A stretch of 5,108 bases of DNA. Source: Methanosarcinaceae archaeon (GTDB lineage Archaea; Halobacteriota; Methanosarcinia; Methanosarcinales; Methanosarcinaceae). The notes beneath the pieces are model-generated. The model saw only the letters and a program-made list of their open reading frames with translations. It ran no database searches and had not been told where the DNA came from. Made by a program: the position numbers and the translations under genes. The stretch is from contig DQIO01000155.1 in the NCBI GenBank assembly GCA_020793555.1, positions 1 through 5,108 on the forward strand, in the 5' to 3' direction. This document shows, piece after piece, positions 1 through 4,992 of this stretch (positions are counted from its first letter, which is position 1; the number at the start of each line of letters is the position of its first letter).

Positions 1-1
1 G

Positions 2-375
2 CGGCATGTTCTCCTGTTGCTAATAAGCTGCAATCTCATTTTTTTTCATTTATTTATTGTGGGTTATCTCGGTCTTGATGTTGTAGCAGACATTGGAATC
101 ACCCTCGAAGCCCCTGTTGTAAAATGCATATTATGCCACAAATGCGAAAAGGAATGCCCCGAAGATGCATTGGTCATAGTCGAGAAAGACGGAAAGAGGT
201 TTGTGAACATTGACAGCCAGAATTGCCTTGGCAAAAGTTGCAGGCGCTGCGTTTTGATATGTCCCGAGCAGACTATGAATCATTCATTGTTGACGGTGAA
301 GTGAAAGTGGAGGACATGTTTGAACATCAGGAAATATGCGGGTTCTGGTTACAATTTATGATTTTCAGAAAATAA
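2..375 (+). pseudogene. C-terminal part of a double [4Fe-4S] ferredoxin-domain protein, probably frameshifted (possibly RamA-like)
   Basis: The frame is open from base 2 to a TGA at 302-304, with no upstream stop and no good start, so the gene is cut by the window edge or 5'-degraded. It carries two cluster motifs: CILCHKCEKECP (CX2CX2CX3CP) and CLGKSCRRCVLICP (CX4CX2CX3CP), enough ligands for two [4Fe-4S] clusters and an electron-transfer role. A similar double-cluster tail is known at the C-terminus of RamA, the ATP-dependent activator of corrinoid methyltransferase proteins in methylotrophic methanogens; assignment to that family is inference. After the last cysteine two readings compete. 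The first frame ends with NHSLLTVK. The frame one base back continues for over 30 codons with protein-like content (DYESFIVDGEVKVEDMFEH) to TAA at 373-375. One missing base near 266-271 would join them. The first roughly 18 codons are hydrophobic and AT-rich and may not belong to the gene. Confidence 0.55.
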
Positions 376-419
376 TAAAACGTCTCATAAGGCAAGTACA
401 AATGTATTTATGTAAATGT

Positions 420-457
420 TGTATATAATTATACATTACAAATTTGCTAAACGGAGG
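420..457 (+). promoter_or_regulatory. Promoter/operator region and ribosome binding site of the antitoxin-toxin operon
   Basis: An AT-rich TATA-like stretch (TATATAATT, 422-430) lies inside an inverted repeat: TGTATA (420-425), loop TAAT, TATACA (430-435). A strong Shine-Dalgarno GGAGG (453-457) precedes the ATG at 466. A palindrome over the TATA element is where an autoregulating antitoxin could bind, but no DNA-binding evidence exists. The TATA-to-start distance is short, so the real TATA element may lie slightly further upstream. Confidence 0.4.
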
Positions 458-465
458 AATTTACA

Positions 466-696
466 ATGCAATTAGCAAATAACAAAACCCAAAATGACTC
501 ACGAACTGAATCTATTGAGAAAATTGCAAAAGAAGCATCCCATAATGCGGTAAAAAATGCATTTAATCACGGAAGATCAGTAACCATACAACAAGGTGAA
601 CATATTGTTAAAAAATATCCAGATGGGTCTATTGAAATTATTCGAAAAGTCCAAAATAGTTCAGTAATACCAGAGAAAAGACAATATCATCTATGA
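466..696 (+). CDS. Small putative antitoxin upstream of a zeta-like toxin
   Basis: A 76-residue charged protein with no membrane segment or signal peptide. The ATG is preceded by GGAGG at a good distance, so the start is well supported. Residues from about 15 to 36 look helical (IEKIAKEASHNAVKNAFNHG). They are followed by a probable beta hairpin (SVTIQQGEHIVKKYPDGSIEIIRKV) and a basic tail. The gene overlaps the next by 4 nt (ATGA at 693-696), which implies translational coupling. From memory, small proteins with this alanine-rich helix plus 'hydrophobic-strand, PDG, strand' pattern often precede zeta-type P-loop toxins. It does not resemble the classic three-helix epsilon antitoxin. Inferred role: neutralising the partner and perhaps repressing the operon. 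It could instead be an accessory protein of another function; no catalytic motif is visible. Confidence 0.68.
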   Translation: MQLANNKTQNDSRTESIEKIAKEASHNAVKNAFNHGRSVTIQQGEHIVKKYPDGSIEIIRKVQNSSVIPEKRQYHL

Positions 697-1409
697 AACG
701 TATGAGAGTATTTGCAGGGCCAAATGGGTCCGGCAAAACAACGCTGGTTAGTCAGTTTATCAAACAAGGCGATAAGCTAATTAATCCAAATCGCCACATA
801 AATCCTGATTATCTTAATTCAATTGATGTGCTTTGTTTTGATAACTTTGGATTAAAAATTGATGAAAACGATTTTCGAGGCTTCATATCAGAGTCTCCAT
901 TTTTCCAAGGTTGCAACATTGACATCAATGATCTCAAAATCGAAAACAACTGTTTTAACATAATAAACAAAAGTTCGTACATGGGTTCAATGTTAGCTGA
1001 TTTTCTAAGACATTCTTTCATAAAATCAGATGAAGCATTATTTTCATATGAATCTGTTTTGGCACATGAATCAAGAGTAAATTTTCTTGAAACTGCAAAA
1101 AACAACGGATGGTTAGTGTATTTATATTTTGTAAGCACAAAAAATCCTGACATTAATTGTGATCGTGTGGAAGAAAGAGTATTAAAGGGAGAACATAATG
1201 TTCCCCATGACAAAATCCGCAGTCGATACTCACAGTAACACGATAATTTATTCGCTGCTTTACAACATTGTAGAAGAGCATACATTTTTGATAATTCAGA
1301 ACAAATGGAGTTAGTCGCTGAAATAAAGCCAGATAAATCATTGATATTATCAAATGAAGATTCCATCCCAACATGGCTAAATGAATGTGTGTTATCAAAG
1401 ATTAAATGA
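693..1409 (+). pseudogene. Zeta-toxin-like P-loop kinase interrupted by an in-frame TAA
   Basis: The start ATG overlaps the upstream gene's stop by 4 nt. Walker A motif GPNGSGKTT lies at residues 9-17, right at the N-terminus as in zeta/PezT-type toxins, which are UDP-amino-sugar or nucleotide kinases. Conserved downstream blocks are LFSYESVLAHESRVNF (about 116-131, matching the usual F-x-F/Y-E-T/S-x-L strand), WLVYLYFVSTKNPD (about 140-153), RVEERVLKGEHNVP (about 158-171) and IRSRYSQ (175-181). The reading stops at TAA (1236-1238), but the same frame continues for 56 codons to TGA (1407-1409). Its content is family-typical: HDNLFAALQHCRRAYIFDNS, where these proteins usually read 'Ser-x-x-Asn-Leu ... 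Arg-Ala-Tyr-x-Phe-Asp-Asn-Ser'. The TAA sits where a serine is expected, and a single C-to-A change of TCA would create it. The truncated 181-residue product keeps the P-loop but loses the C-terminal part, so activity is doubtful. UAA is not a recoded codon in methanogens, unlike UAG. Confidence 0.85.
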
Positions 1410-1460
1410 GTGGGAAATGTTGGTTTCAAAGGCTTAATTTGATGGGGATTAAGTGTTGCT

Positions 1461-1537
1461 TTTGTCGTTTTTTATGAGAATTAGGCGACAAATGCAAGCG
1501 ACGAAACGACAAACAGAAAAACGACACGTTAAGCGAC
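1461..1537 (+). repeat. Inverted repeat TTTGTCGTTT/AAACGACAAA and clustered CGAC units
   Basis: TTTGTCGTTT (1461-1470) is perfectly inverted as AAACGACAAA (1504-1513), with a 33-nt spacer. Five CGAC units start at 1486, 1499, 1507, 1522 and 1534. The spacing is irregular (13, 8, 15, 12), so this is not a CRISPR or a clean iteron array. In one frame the units encode Asp-containing dipeptides (ND-K, ND-T, SD-I), which fits a low-complexity coding remnant. Confidence 0.45.
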
Positions 1538-1740
1538 ATTAATGCTAAGGCAAAAGATACTGCGTAGTTCCTTATTCAAACTTGAAGAAAATGGGGCTTT
1601 TCTAAGGGAACTTTGCATTATATGAAAGAAATGCTAAGGATGATAAGCCGTTTACTCTGAATGCTCATGTGAGGGTGGAGATGTGGGATTAATAGAGTTT
1701 CAGTATAAAGCCTCGTCAAACGTTGCGATGGCACACCCAG

Positions 1741-1757
1741 CCGCAGCAGAGCTGCGG
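1741..1757 (+). repeat. GC-rich stem-loop CCGCAG-CAGAG-CTGCGG
   Basis: A perfect 6-bp GC-rich stem with a 5-nt loop lies in otherwise AT-rich sequence, between the decayed region and the end of the minus-strand membrane protein gene. No T-tract follows on either strand, so it is not a typical terminator. It may still slow transcription arriving from the minus strand, or be part of a dispersed repeat: similar CAGCAGAGCTGCGGGG strings are familiar to me from unrelated genomes, but I cannot verify this. Confidence 0.4.
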
Positions 1758-1825
1758 GGTATAACGATTAAGATCAATATAATATTTAGCCTTTATCTTT
1801 ATACAAATCTGAATTTTTAATTTAT

Positions 1826-2899
1826 CTACATATCATCAATCATTTCTAATAATGAAATTTGTTTGACCTTATGAATTTCATCCATTGGATAATATTCTAT
1901 GGGATTAAATTCTTCATTTATTTTGCTTCCATCATGGATAATTGTAATTAACTTTCCATCCATTTTCATTAATCTACATTTGAAAGTTTCATTCTTTTTA
2001 GTACTTACTTCGACAAGCAAAAATCCTTCTGAGTAAATACTGTGTTCTCTAGCAACATATGTTAATGATAGAAAAAGAATAATAAATATCATAAGTCCCC
2101 AAAATAATGAAATGTTCTCATCACTCAATAATACATACATGAAAATAAATATTATTAATGAATTGAACCAAGTTTCAAATTTAAAAATCATTTTTTGATA
2201 GGTAATTCCTATGATTTTAAATAAATGTTCGGGGATAAAATTACTAATTATTCTATTGTAAATGTCACCCTCACCTCTATTTAACATTGAATTGAAAAAA
2301 TTTCTTTGCAATATTCTTAAAGGACAAATTAATATTGGATATTGAGTCAATTTCATTTTACTTATTTTTAAGAAAAAATCTTTGTAATCATATGAATAAC
2401 TATTTAAAGTAGTTTTAATTTTTGCAGACTTAATTACAAATGATGCATAATATAAGCCAAATAGATTAACTATTAAATTCATGTAATCGTTTTGTAAAAA
2501 ATATTCCATTAATTTTGGGATAAAATAAACAACAATTCCACTAACGATTACCAGAACTATAATCTTTAATAGTATTTTGTATGAAATCTTAGAAAAGATG
2601 AAGTATAAAATAGCATATATAAAAAATATTAAAAACCCAGAAACAATATTTGACGATTTTAAATATTCTGAAAATAAATACAATATAACTAATTGCACAA
2701 TGAAATATTGTGTAAGAAAATCGAAACCAGAAAGATATAAATCTAATTTATCAGTTCTTACAGGCTGAAAAAGGGATGAATAATATCCAAAATAAAGAAA
2801 TAAAATTCCAATTAAAGTAATTGTTATTGTTTGATTATTTGAAAAATAATCAAAAACACTCATATTGAAAGCCATAAAAGTTGTATTTACATCGATCAA
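1826..2899 (-). CDS. Integral membrane protein of unknown function, about seven TM helices and a C-terminal soluble domain
   Basis: A 357-residue protein read from TTG (2897-2899) to TAG (1826-1828). The TTG is chosen because AAAGGT lies 7 nt upstream on the minus strand (2907-2912), whereas the alternative ATG codons at residues 9 and 13 have no ribosome binding site. Likely membrane helices: about 26-44, 60-80, 84-104, 108-129, 140-158, 246-259 and 263-282. Basic loops (VRTDK after helix 1, SKISYK after 3, KSAKIK after 5) favour an outside N-terminus and a cytoplasmic C-terminus. A hydrophilic loop (159-245) contains ILICPLRILQR and NRGEGD. The tail (about 283-357) looks like a small beta-rich domain. 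No known catalytic or transport motif is recognised. The gene is much more AT-rich than the META lipoprotein gene, which suggests transfer. TAG is followed two codons later by TAA, so possible pyrrolysine readthrough would add only three residues. Confidence 0.82.
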   Translation of the reverse strand: MIDVNTTFMAFNMSVFDYFSNNQTITITLIGILFLYFGYYSSLFQPVRTDKLDLYLSGFDFLTQYFIVQLVILYLFSEYLKSSNIVSGFLIFFIYAILYFIFSKISYKILLKIIVLVIVSGIVVYFIPKLMEYFLQNDYMNLIVNLFGLYYASFVIKSAKIKTTLNSYSYDYKDFFLKISKMKLTQYPILICPLRILQRNFFNSMLNRGEGDIYNRIISNFIPEHLFKIIGITYQKMIFKFETWFNSLIIFIFMYVLLSDENISLFWGLMIFIILFLSLTYVAREHSIYSEGFLLVEVSTKKNETFKCRLMKMDGKLITIIHDGSKINEEFNPIEYYPMDEIHKVKQISLLEMIDDM

Positions 2900-2906
2900 A
2901 TTAATT

Positions 2907-2949
2907 ACCTTTGTTATAACAATACAAATTATTGAATATATTATATAAT
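2907..2949 (-). promoter_or_regulatory. Promoter and ribosome binding site of the membrane protein gene
   Basis: On the minus strand an AT-rich TATA-box candidate (CATTATATAATAT, within 2936-2949) lies about 40 nt upstream of the TTG start, leaving a leader of roughly 15-20 nt after the expected initiation point. AAAGGT (2907-2912) provides a ribosome binding site 7 nt before the start and decides for TTG over the downstream ATGs. Confidence 0.45.
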
Positions 2950-3182
2950 GTTATACTTAAAAAATATAACGCTTTTTATGTAATTTTTATGATTATCTTT
3001 GAATTAAAACATTGTATAACACGGTTATTATTTTGAAGGTTTTTTATTCTTCCGTTAGATGTGTGAATTTAGGAATTATTAGCACTAAATTTTATTCTTT
3101 TATTTTGTCAATATTAAACTTCTGAATTCCACTTCAGTAGATTTAACGACTTTTTCTTAATCATATTTTGCACTCATTTTTT
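2950..3182. other. AT-rich intergenic stretch, nothing recognised
   Basis: I see no gene, RNA gene or ordered repeat here. The sequence is strongly AT-rich with short T-runs. A weak CTGAA/TTCAG stem near 3122-3138 is too short to interpret. Confidence 0.5.
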
Positions 3183-3351
3183 TTAAAGTTTTATTTGAAT
3201 CTGATCACCTAACCGAGCATAGGCTTCCCCTCCAGCAATAACTATCCCTGTACTGAATTGTACAGGGTCTTCATATACTTAAATAAAACAATTTCTTGCT
3301 TTGAATCATTAGGTGGTTACCATCAGACTTCAAAAAAATGAACATAGACAT
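3183..3351 (-). pseudogene. Minus-strand coding remnant of unknown family in two frames
   Basis: Read on the minus strand, an ATG at 3349-3351 opens 26 codons (MSMFIFLKSDGNHLMIQSKK, then LFYLSI) and stops at TGA (3271-3273). The overlapping next frame, 3278 down to TAA (3183-3185), reads YEDPVQFSTGIVIAGGEAYA, then RLGDQIQIKL. The second part is clearly protein-like: alternating hydrophobics, glycine turns and an amphipathic final strand. Joining the two across a small indel near 3271-3278 would give a protein of about 57 residues or the end of a larger one. No promoter or ribosome binding site is evident. I do not recognise the family. The short open segments could still be chance, but the composition differs from the AT-rich surroundings. 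Confidence 0.35.
3246..3267 (+). repeat. Perfect 8-bp stem-loop CCCTGTAC-TGAATT-GTACAGGG
   Basis: An 8-bp stem with a 6-nt loop, lying inside the minus-strand coding remnant where it would encode PVQFSTG. No T-tract follows closely on either strand, so a terminator role is not supported. It could be a protein-binding palindrome or chance within coding sequence. Confidence 0.4.
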
Positions 3352-3358
3352 TTTTTTG
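3331..3358 (+). repeat. Inverted repeat CAAAAAAATG/CATTTTTTTG
   Basis: CAAAAAAATG (3331-3340) pairs perfectly with CATTTTTTTG (3349-3358) around an 8-nt loop. On the plus strand the T7 run inside the right arm gives it a terminator-like look, but no plus-strand gene ends just upstream. Confidence 0.35.
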
Positions 3359-3477
3359 GCAGACAACTGTATAAATTACTGAATATTTAAGGGACTCTGA
3401 CTATCTCATAAAGTTGCGTACACTTTTTTCATGTTATATAGGTGGTGCACAACCGCATTTATGCATATAGAAAAAAA

Positions 3478-3489
3478 GTGGATCTCCAC
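3478..3489 (+). repeat. Short palindrome GTGGATCTCCAC
   Basis: Two 5-bp arms (GTGGA/TCCAC) around a 2-nt centre, just after the second A-rich end-like motif inside the MITE-like element. It may be an internal end or a transposase-binding site; function unknown. Confidence 0.3.
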
Positions 3490-3515
3490 AACATTGAGTG
3501 AGTAAATATTCGACG

Positions 3516-3575
3516 GGATGAACAGGATTTACAGGATGGGGCAGCCCACTCATATCCTGTCAATCCTGTTCATCC
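3516..3575. repeat. Long palindrome built from two inverted copies of the GGATGAACAGGATT-type repeat
   Basis: The left arm 3516-3537 (GGATGAACAGGATT, then TACAGGAT) and the right arm 3554-3575 (ATCCTGTCAATCCTG, then TTCATCC) are inverted copies that match at 21 of 22 bases. They enclose 16 nt in which TGGG/CCCA can pair further. The transcript would form a very stable hairpin. This ACAGGAT/AACAGGAT intergenic unit is one I recall as abundant in several bacterial and archaeal genomes, including Methanosarcina species; that is recollection, not a search result. Confidence 0.75.
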
Positions 3576-3742
3576 TGTCCATTAATTCAGGTAATGTGAT
3601 TTCCATGTTTGAAAACATATCCTGAATAGTGATGTTACCCACACAATGTTAAAGAGAACCAAAAAAGTGTACGCTACTGCCAACTAGGCGCAAAAACGAC
3701 AGATCGATTTTTAAAACAGATCATATGACATCACTTTGAAAA

Positions 3743-3819
3743 CAATATATATAAACTTCAAGTCAATTCGAAGCTTAAGAATGGGCTAAATAGTACAAAA
3801 TCCTAGTAGATACAAGGAG
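3743..3819 (+). promoter_or_regulatory. Promoter and ribosome binding site of the META lipoprotein gene
   Basis: A clear TATA box (ATATATATAAA, about 3745-3755) is preceded by an A-rich BRE-like stretch (TTGAAAACA). Initiation is expected near 3778-3782, giving an untranslated leader of about 50 nt. AAGGAG (3814-3819) sits 9 nt before the ATG at 3829. Confidence 0.6.
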
Positions 3820-3828
3820 TAAAAACCT

Positions 3829-4689
3829 ATGCTAAACACACGTAAAATACTAACTTTACTTTTCATATGTACTTTAGTCACAGCCACCCTTTTGGTATCC
3901 GGTTGCACTGAAGATATAGATGATGCAGAGAATATGAACAACGAAGAAATTGAATCTGAAACTATTTCCATAGATGATATAACTGATGTAAAGTGGCAGT
4001 GGTCGGGACTTATTGAAAATGAACCTGCCAGCCGATCAGTGATTCCTGATCCGGAAAAATACACCATCCTGTTCTCTAAGGAAGGCACATATTCCATAAA
4101 AGCCGACTGCAACGTTGGAAGTGGAAGCTACACACTGCAAGGAAACGATCTTACATTAGCACCGGGACCAATAACACTTGCATACTGTGGTCCTGACTCG
4201 CTGGATAATCAGTATCTTTCCTTGTTGGGCAATGTAATAACTGTTTCACTGGACAATGACCAGCTTGTTCTCGGCATCGGAGAGAACGGCGACCGAATGC
4301 TTTTTGTCGAAGAAAATATCGAATCTCTTGATGAGATCATTGATATTGAATGGCAATGGTCAGGATTAACTGAAACACTTCCGGCCAGCCAATCCATAGT
4401 TCCTGATCCGGAAAACTACACACTTGTCTTCAAGTCGGATGGGGGATACTTAATTAAAGCAGATTGCAACGTTGGAAGTGGAGACTACACACTGGAAGGA
4501 AAAGATTTCACATTGGCATTGGGACCAATGACACGTGCATACTGTGGTCCTGACTCGCTGGATAATCAGTATCTTTCCCTATTGAGCAACATGACAACCG
4601 TCTCAACAGATAATGATAAACTTGTTCTCAGCATCGGAGAAGATGGCGACAGAATGCTTTTTGTTAAAGGAAACGTAGTCGAACAGTGA
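3829..4689 (+). CDS. Lipoprotein with two tandem META-like domains
   Basis: A 286-residue secreted protein. Residues 1-26 form a lipoprotein signal: basic MLNTRK, a hydrophobic core, then lipobox LVSGC, with Cys26 as the expected lipidated, membrane-anchoring residue. An acidic linker (about 27-48) follows. Two copies of one domain, about 51-160 and 170-279, are offset by exactly 119 residues. Each has the META/HslJ pattern: WQWSG, PDPE-x-YT, KADCNVGSG-x-YTL, an L-GP strand, a second cysteine in AYCGPDSLDNQYLSLL and GDRMLFV. The paired cysteines (94/120 and 213/239) could form disulfides. META domains occur in heat-shock or envelope proteins such as HslJ; their biochemical role is poorly known. 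ATG 3829 is supported by AAGGAG. The gene stands alone, with its own TATA promoter and its own terminator. The two copies share a 43-nt identical block, which indicates recent duplication or gene conversion. Confidence 0.93.
   Translation: MLNTRKILTLLFICTLVTATLLVSGCTEDIDDAENMNNEEIESETISIDDITDVKWQWSGLIENEPASRSVIPDPEKYTILFSKEGTYSIKADCNVGSGSYTLQGNDLTLAPGPITLAYCGPDSLDNQYLSLLGNVITVSLDNDQLVLGIGENGDRMLFVEENIESLDEIIDIEWQWSGLTETLPASQSIVPDPENYTLVFKSDGGYLIKADCNVGSGDYTLEGKDFTLALGPMTRAYCGPDSLDNQYLSLLSNMTTVSTDNDKLVLSIGEDGDRMLFVKGNVVEQ
3979..4665 (+). repeat. In-gene tandem duplication, 357-nt period
   Basis: The META-coding units 3979-4308 and 4336-4665 are offset by 357 nt with no indel between them. Identity is patchy overall, but 4179-4221 and 4536-4578 are identical over 43 nt, including synonymous positions. 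This points to homogenisation of that block rather than selection on protein alone. Confidence 0.85.
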
Positions 4690-4713
4690 AATACCTGTTT
4701 CGACTATTTTTTT
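4676..4713 (+). terminator. Stem-loop terminator overlapping the META gene's stop codon
   Basis: TAGTCGAACAG (4676-4686) pairs with CTGTTTCGACTA (4695-4706), an 11-bp stem with one bulged base and an 8-nt loop containing the TGA stop. The T-rich tract TATTTTTTT (4705-4713) follows. The geometry is that of an intrinsic terminator. Archaea mainly need the T-tract, so termination here is likely. Confidence 0.7.
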
Positions 4714-4727
4714 CCCGTAGGGACATG

Positions 4728-4743
4728 ATTGGTCAGTACCAAT
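4728..4743. repeat. Short stem-loop ATTGGT-CAGT-ACCAAT
   Basis: A perfect 6-bp stem with a 4-nt loop lies directly beyond the stop of the minus-strand ORF at 4744. No T-tract follows on the minus strand, so a terminator function is weak. Confidence 0.3.
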
Positions 4744-4992
4744 TTATCCATGTTGTAGTTTTTGGCGAAAAGCCATCATAGCTTCCATAACTTCTTGTGT
4801 TGTTTTCTCGTGGTTGAATGTCCGCCAAAGACATTGACTCACAATAGAAGAATGGTTAGTTTTTGATAAATACTTAATCTGCACGGAAATGTACTGATTT
4901 GCTATGAAATATATTTTTCTCTCATCCCTGAAGAAAATGAATCTTTCTGATATGTGTATAAGGTGGGTGTTTTCACGGCCACTCTCATTCCA
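4744..4992 (-). CDS. Short minus-strand coding sequence or gene remnant, family unknown
   Basis: On the minus strand the frame is open from 4992 to TAA at 4744-4746 (83 codons). It reads protein-like throughout: FRDERKIYFIANQYISVQIK, then YLSKTNHSSIVSQCLWRTF, NHEKTTQEVMEAMMAFRQKL and QHG. There is no ATG before the final segment. The only plausible start is GTG at 4882-4884 (46 residues), which lacks a ribosome binding site, although an AATATATTT stretch lies upstream. More likely it is the 3' end of a longer gene whose 5' part shifted frame near 4990. The frame one base away (5093-4902) reads GSHDFRAFGTHLTHFIDDGM and may hold that part. The charged C-terminal helix and the compact NHSSIVSQCLW segment suggest a soluble or DNA-binding protein, but I do not recognise a family. 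It converges on the META gene. Confidence 0.4.
   Translation of the reverse strand, partial: WNESGRENTHLIHISERFIFFRDERKIYFIANQYISVQIKYLSKTNHSSIVSQCLWRTFNHEKTTQEVMEAMMAFRQKLQHG

Larger units (their letters stand above)
1410..1825. other. Gene-free stretch with decayed coding fragments
   Basis: No intact gene is visible. Short protein-like readings appear in shifting frames: 1542-1625 (27 codons plus stop, with LFKLEENGAFLREL) and 1606-1692 (ending YERNAKDDKPFTLNAHVRV, then EMWD and TAA). Just before these, a basic stretch at 1474-1542 contains repeated CGAC units. This looks like a gene eroded by frameshifts. The family is not recognisable. A helix-turn-helix-like 'KLEENG' end resembling the winged-helix tails of RecG-like ATP-binding regulators is only a guess. 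Confidence 0.3.
3416..3674. mobile_element. MITE-like element of 259 bp with 14-bp terminal inverted repeats
   Basis: The left end GCGTACACTTTTTT (3416-3429) is exactly inverted at the right end as AAAAAAGTGTACGC (3661-3674). Three further bases outside match after one mismatch (AGT-N before the left end, N-ACT after the right end). The interior has no gene but contains a long palindrome at 3516-3575. The inner half of the end is echoed at 3470-3480 (GAAAAAAAGTG). Size, non-coding content and perfect ends fit a non-autonomous transposable element moved in trans by a transposase not present here. No convincing target-site duplication is visible, so the exact boundaries are uncertain. It could instead be two older repeats that lie together. 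Confidence 0.55.

Noticed and set aside
1236..1238. Recoding or readthrough of the toxin's internal stop
   Set aside because: The codon is TAA; pyrrolysine insertion uses TAG, and no recoding signal is visible. Mutation or sequencing error is simpler.
809..1429. 206-codon open frame on the minus strand opposite the toxin
   Set aside because: It lies wholly antisense to the well-supported toxin reading, has no ribosome binding site or family motif, and its length follows from the toxin's codon composition. The shorter 1153-1398 frame is rejected for the same reason.
1486..1537. CGAC units as a CRISPR or replication iteron array
   Set aside because: The units are only 4-5 bp, spacing is irregular, and there are no conserved repeats of CRISPR length.
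2577..2768. 63-codon plus-strand open frame inside the membrane protein gene
   Set aside because: Antisense to hydrophobic coding sequence, lysine- and tyrosine-rich by complementarity, no ribosome binding site.
3516..3575. Inverted ACAGGAT copies as a CRISPR array
   Set aside because: Only two copies, in opposite orientation, with a short hairpin loop rather than a spacer.
3786..4397. Minus-strand open frames opposite the META gene (3786-4112, 4209-4397)
   Set aside because: They mirror the repeated META units and are shadows of the real gene.
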